DNA of 64,000 nucleotides from positions 2,294,001 to 2,358,000 of the forward strand of contig NZ_CP095413.1 in assembly GCF_023016285.1 (NCBI RefSeq), read 5' to 3'. Made by a program: the position numbers and the translations under genes. Each line of letters begins with the position of its first letter. Position 1 is the stretch's first letter. This stretch comes from Muricauda sp. SCSIO 64092 (GTDB taxonomy: Bacteria; Bacteroidota; Bacteroidia; Flavobacteriales; Flavobacteriaceae). Under the pieces are notes generated by a model. That model ran no database searches. It was given only the letters and a program-made list of their open reading frames with translations, and was not told the DNA's origin. Positions 61,710 to 64,000 of this stretch are shown here, one piece after another.

Positions 61710-62858
61710 ATGCTTTTTAAAAATGCCTTAGGCCAAAAACACCTAAAAAGTCATCTGGTTACCTCTGCCGATAGGGGGCGAATTCCGCACGCCCAACTTT
61801 TTGTGGGTCCGGAAGGCTGCGGCTCCCTCCCCATTGCATTGGCCTATGCCCAATATGTTATAAGTAAGTCCCATCCCAAGGACTCTGACGCCTATAATAG
61901 TTGTTTGCATAAATGTACCACCTTTACGCATCCGGATATTCATTTTGCGTTTCCTGTTTCCAATTCCGACAAGATAAAAAGTCACGCGGTAAGCGACAAT
62001 TACCTTCAGGAATGGCGGCAGTTTTTATCGGAACAGCCTTATGGAAACCTCTTTGATTGGTACCGATTTGTGGGGATTGAAAAAAAGCAGGGACAGATTG
62101 GGGTGGACGAAGCGCAGGATATTGTCAAGAAACTCTCTTTAAAGTCTTATGAAGGCGGTTACAAAATCCTAATTGTTTGGATGGCTGAAAAAATGAATGT
62201 TGCCGCCTCCAACAAACTTCTAAAACTAATTGAAGAACCCCCTAAACAGACGGTGATCCTGTTGTTGGTCGAAGAAGAGGAACAATTGATCAGCACTATT
62301 AAATCCCGCTGTCAGGTCCTTCACTTCCCGCCATTGCCAGAAGCTATTATTGCAGAGGGTTTGGTTGAAAAAGGCTTGGATCGGGACCAGGCAAAACAAT
62401 TGGCACACGAAGCCAATGGAAACTTTAATAAGGCCTTGGATTTAATGAACCAGGATTCTGAGGACCTGATCTTTGAAAAATGGTTTGTACAGTGGGTCCG
62501 GAGTGCATTTAAGGCCAAAGGCAACAAAGCGGCCATTCGCGATCTGATCCTATGGAGCGAAGAGCTTGCCAAAGTTGGTCGTGAAGTTCAGAAAAAGTTT
62601 CTGAAATATTGTATTTCCATTATTAGACAAGCACTATTATTGAATTATAATGCGCCTGAACTGGTCTATTCCAAAATGCATATGGACAATTTTGAGCTGA
62701 AAAAATTTGCTCCATTCATTCACGAAAACAATATCCAGGCAATTTTTGGAGAATTGGAATCGGCAATGCTCCATGTGGAACGCAATGGAAATTCAAGGCT
62801 TATTTTTACGGATTTATCCATTAAATTAACCCGCCTTTTGCATGTAAAGGCTTCTTAA
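61710..62858 (+). CDS. holB: DNA polymerase III subunit delta'
   Basis: A 382-residue clamp-loader AAA+ protein. The P-loop is degenerate (GPEGCGSLP in place of GxxGxGKT), as expected for delta', which does not bind ATP productively. NVAASNKLLKLIEEPPKQTV and the SRC motif (STIKSRCQVLHF) are present; the SRC arginine acts on the neighbouring subunit. The short cysteine loop near residues 60-70 (SCLHKC) may be a reduced zinc module. It is followed by a DoxX-like gene after 12 nt. Confidence 0.92.
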   Translation: MLFKNALGQKHLKSHLVTSADRGRIPHAQLFVGPEGCGSLPIALAYAQYVISKSHPKDSDAYNSCLHKCTTFTHPDIHFAFPVSNSDKIKSHAVSDNYLQEWRQFLSEQPYGNLFDWYRFVGIEKKQGQIGVDEAQDIVKKLSLKSYEGGYKILIVWMAEKMNVAASNKLLKLIEEPPKQTVILLLVEEEEQLISTIKSRCQVLHFPPLPEAIIAEGLVEKGLDRDQAKQLAHEANGNFNKALDLMNQDSEDLIFEKWFVQWVRSAFKAKGNKAAIRDLILWSEELAKVGREVQKKFLKYCISIIRQALLLNYNAPELVYSKMHMDNFELKKFAPFIHENNIQAIFGELESAMLHVERNGNSRLIFTDLSIKLTRLLHVKAS

Positions 62859-62870
62859 ACTTCAAATACT

Positions 62871-63269
62871 ATGCACCTACATCTTGAGGGAAATTATGCC
62901 CAGGGCATTTTACTCGTTTTTTTGATCATTGTGTTTTTACAGAGCGGTATTGATAAAGTAATGGATTGGAAAGGCAACCTTTCCTGGTTAAAGGGCCATT
63001 TTGCGAAATCACCCTTTAAAAATGGGGTTCCCTTTTTGTTGGGAACCATTACCGTGATGGAAATTGCCTCGGGGCTGCTATGCGTTTTGGGATTGGTGCA
63101 TTTGCTGCTGCATGACAACGCCGTTTTTGCCTTGTATGGCGCCTTGGTTTCCGGGATTACCCTTTTAATGCTTTTATTGGGCCAGCGTGTGGCCAAAGAT
63201 TATGAGGGGGCCAAAACCATAGTCATTTATTTGGTGCCCACAGTGCTTTTGTTGTTTTTATTGCAATAA
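62871..63269 (+). CDS. DoxX-like membrane protein
   Basis: A 132-residue protein with four predicted transmembrane helices (first around GILLVFLIIVFLQSGIDK; second around LLGTITVMEIASGLLCVL), in the DoxX/SURF4-like family. The IDKVMDWKGNLSWLKGHFA stretch between helices 1 and 2 is typical. Function uncertain; some relatives act in redox stress or carotenoid/quinol-linked processes. Co-transcribed with holB by spacing. Confidence 0.82.
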   Translation: MHLHLEGNYAQGILLVFLIIVFLQSGIDKVMDWKGNLSWLKGHFAKSPFKNGVPFLLGTITVMEIASGLLCVLGLVHLLLHDNAVFALYGALVSGITLLMLLLGQRVAKDYEGAKTIVIYLVPTVLLLFLLQ

Positions 63270-63292
63270 AAAACCCTGATAATCAGGGTTTT
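63270..63292. terminator. Bidirectional terminator between DoxX-like and OmpH-like genes
   Basis: AAAACCCTGA and TCAGGGTTTT form a perfect 10-bp stem with a 3-nt loop, with A/T runs at both ends. It starts right after the DoxX gene stop and lies 20 nt from the end of the convergent gene. Confidence 0.85.
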
Positions 63293-63312
63293 ATTAGTGT
63301 TCTATACGCTTT

Positions 63313-63819
63313 TTATTGCTTGTACTTATCATTTAGTATTTTGAGGACATCAGTGGTCAGGTTTTTTGCTTCAACGCCATAAAGTACGCTTCCCCCTTCA
63401 CCTCCGGTTAGGATATACGTATAACCATTGGCCGCTCCGTAAGCTTTGATTTCTTTTTTCACCTTACTGACCACACTATCCATTTCTGTTTGACCTTCGG
63501 CTTGTAGCTGTTGTTCTTCTTGTTGCATCTGTTGTCCAAGGAACTGGCTCTTTTGTTGCAATAGCCCCAGTTCTTCCTGCGCTTTTTTCTGGGACCAACT
63601 TTGTGCTTTGGTCTGTAGGGCTTGATACTCCAGCTGAAACGCCTGGGCAATACTGTCCCGCTTCTTGTTCATGAGCTCGGCTTTGGCCTTGAACTTATTC
63701 TCCACTTCTATTTTTTCTTGATAGCCGTCCATCAATTTTACGTTGTCAACAAAACCGATCTTATCTTGTTGGCAGGAAACGAGGCCCAAAACCAGTGCAG
63801 TATAAAGGAACTTTTTCAT
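63313..63819 (-). CDS. OmpH/Skp-like periplasmic lipoprotein
   Basis: A 168-residue Skp/OmpH family protein. It has a lipobox (LGLVSC, Cys16), then IGFVDNVKLMDGYQEKIEVE and a long coiled coil rich in Gln, Glu and Lys (about 40-115), ending in the beta segment YTYILTGGEGGSVLYGVEAK and DVLKILNDKY. Skp-like chaperones escort outer-membrane proteins; the lipid anchor is a variation frequent in Bacteroidota. Confidence 0.88.
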   Translation of the reverse strand: MKKFLYTALVLGLVSCQQDKIGFVDNVKLMDGYQEKIEVENKFKAKAELMNKKRDSIAQAFQLEYQALQTKAQSWSQKKAQEELGLLQQKSQFLGQQMQQEEQQLQAEGQTEMDSVVSKVKKEIKAYGAANGYTYILTGGEGGSVLYGVEAKNLTTDVLKILNDKYKQ

Positions 63820-63839
63820 GTTTGTGTTTTATAAGCACG

Positions 63840-63847
63840 CAAAAATA
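63840..63847 (-). promoter_or_regulatory. Candidate -7 box for the OmpH-like gene
   Basis: On the minus strand TATTTTTG matches TAnnTTTG and ends 20 nt before the ATG. No convincing TTG at -33. The remaining 150 bp to the window end show no gene. Confidence 0.4.
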
Positions 63848-64000
63848 ACAAAAGCCTTGGCTCTGACCTTACACTAAAGGAAATTGTTTGTTTCGAGCGC
63901 CATAAGTATTGTTTATAAATATAGGAACAAAATATAGAGAAGGGCTATGGTTTTTGTGTAATTTAAAGAACCCTTCAGGGCGTTTCTCACAATCCCCTTA

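Noticed and set aside
61710..61800. Degenerate P-loop in holB as a sign of a pseudogene.
   Set aside because: Loss of a working P-loop is normal for delta'; the SRC motif and full length are intact.

Overview
The window reads as chromosomal DNA of a marine member of the Flavobacteriaceae (Bacteroidota). I infer this from the split ATP synthase operon (atpB-E-F-H-A-G without atpD or atpC), a SprE/PorW-type lipoprotein, a long chain of Bacteroidota-only DUF families (DUF6168, DUF5687, DUF4254, DUF6427, DUF6341, DUF4837, DUF6909), many Bacteroidota-style lipoproteins, and promoter-like boxes of the type TAnnTTTG. No rRNA, tRNA, CRISPR array, prophage or intact transposase was seen.

Region by region. 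1-10.4 kb, minus strand: the end of a run from sprE/porW through bactofilin, atpZ and a DUF6168 protein into atpB, atpE, atpF, atpH, atpA and atpG, followed by a partial TetA-like MFS exporter. Three consecutive spacers of this operon carry period-7 repeats or palindromes. The atpA-atpG spacer holds a broken S23/four-helix-bundle gene flanked by inverted heptamer arrays, which looks like a 23S-rRNA-IVS-type insertion inside a core energy operon. 10.6-18.6 kb: a lone lipoprotein, a 163-bp MITE-like palindrome, a GATase1/AraC regulator, a small TfoX-like/DUF2461/NTF2-like operon, an ABC exporter pair, a PaaE-type oxidoreductase and a patatin.

18.7-21.9 kb, plus strand: a compact arsenosugar-type cluster (DUF2064 transferase, CxxC peroxidase-like protein, radical SAM ArsS, methyltransferase ArsM). 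22.2-27.0 kb: TetR regulator, GT9 glycosyltransferase, DUF4254, DUF6427, DUF6341 and purD.

27.2-52.5 kb, minus strand: a large surface polysaccharide locus. It makes UDP-GlcA/UDP-Xyl (ugd, uxs), UDP-ManNAcA (wecB, wecC) and, from gmd with a ColD-type dehydratase (His in place of the PLP lysine) and a ColC-type reductase, probably GDP-L-colitose. It also has a WecA-type initiating transferase, five glycosyltransferases, Wzx, two Wzy/ligase-like membrane proteins, a Wzz-like protein, a heparinase II/III-like protein and a CapK-like adenylate-forming enzyme. The interior is visibly AT-richer than its flanks and contains two decayed genes (a second uxs and the second half of a bi-domain oxidoreductase), so the locus appears to have been rebuilt by exchange.

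52.6-64 kb: housekeeping and envelope genes (GH3-type protein, M23 peptidase, tatA, an OmpA/PD40 protein, DUF4837, a LysM lytic transglycosylase, pgk, holB, DoxX, an OmpH-like lipoprotein), several with promoter boxes so close to the start codon that the mRNAs may be leaderless.
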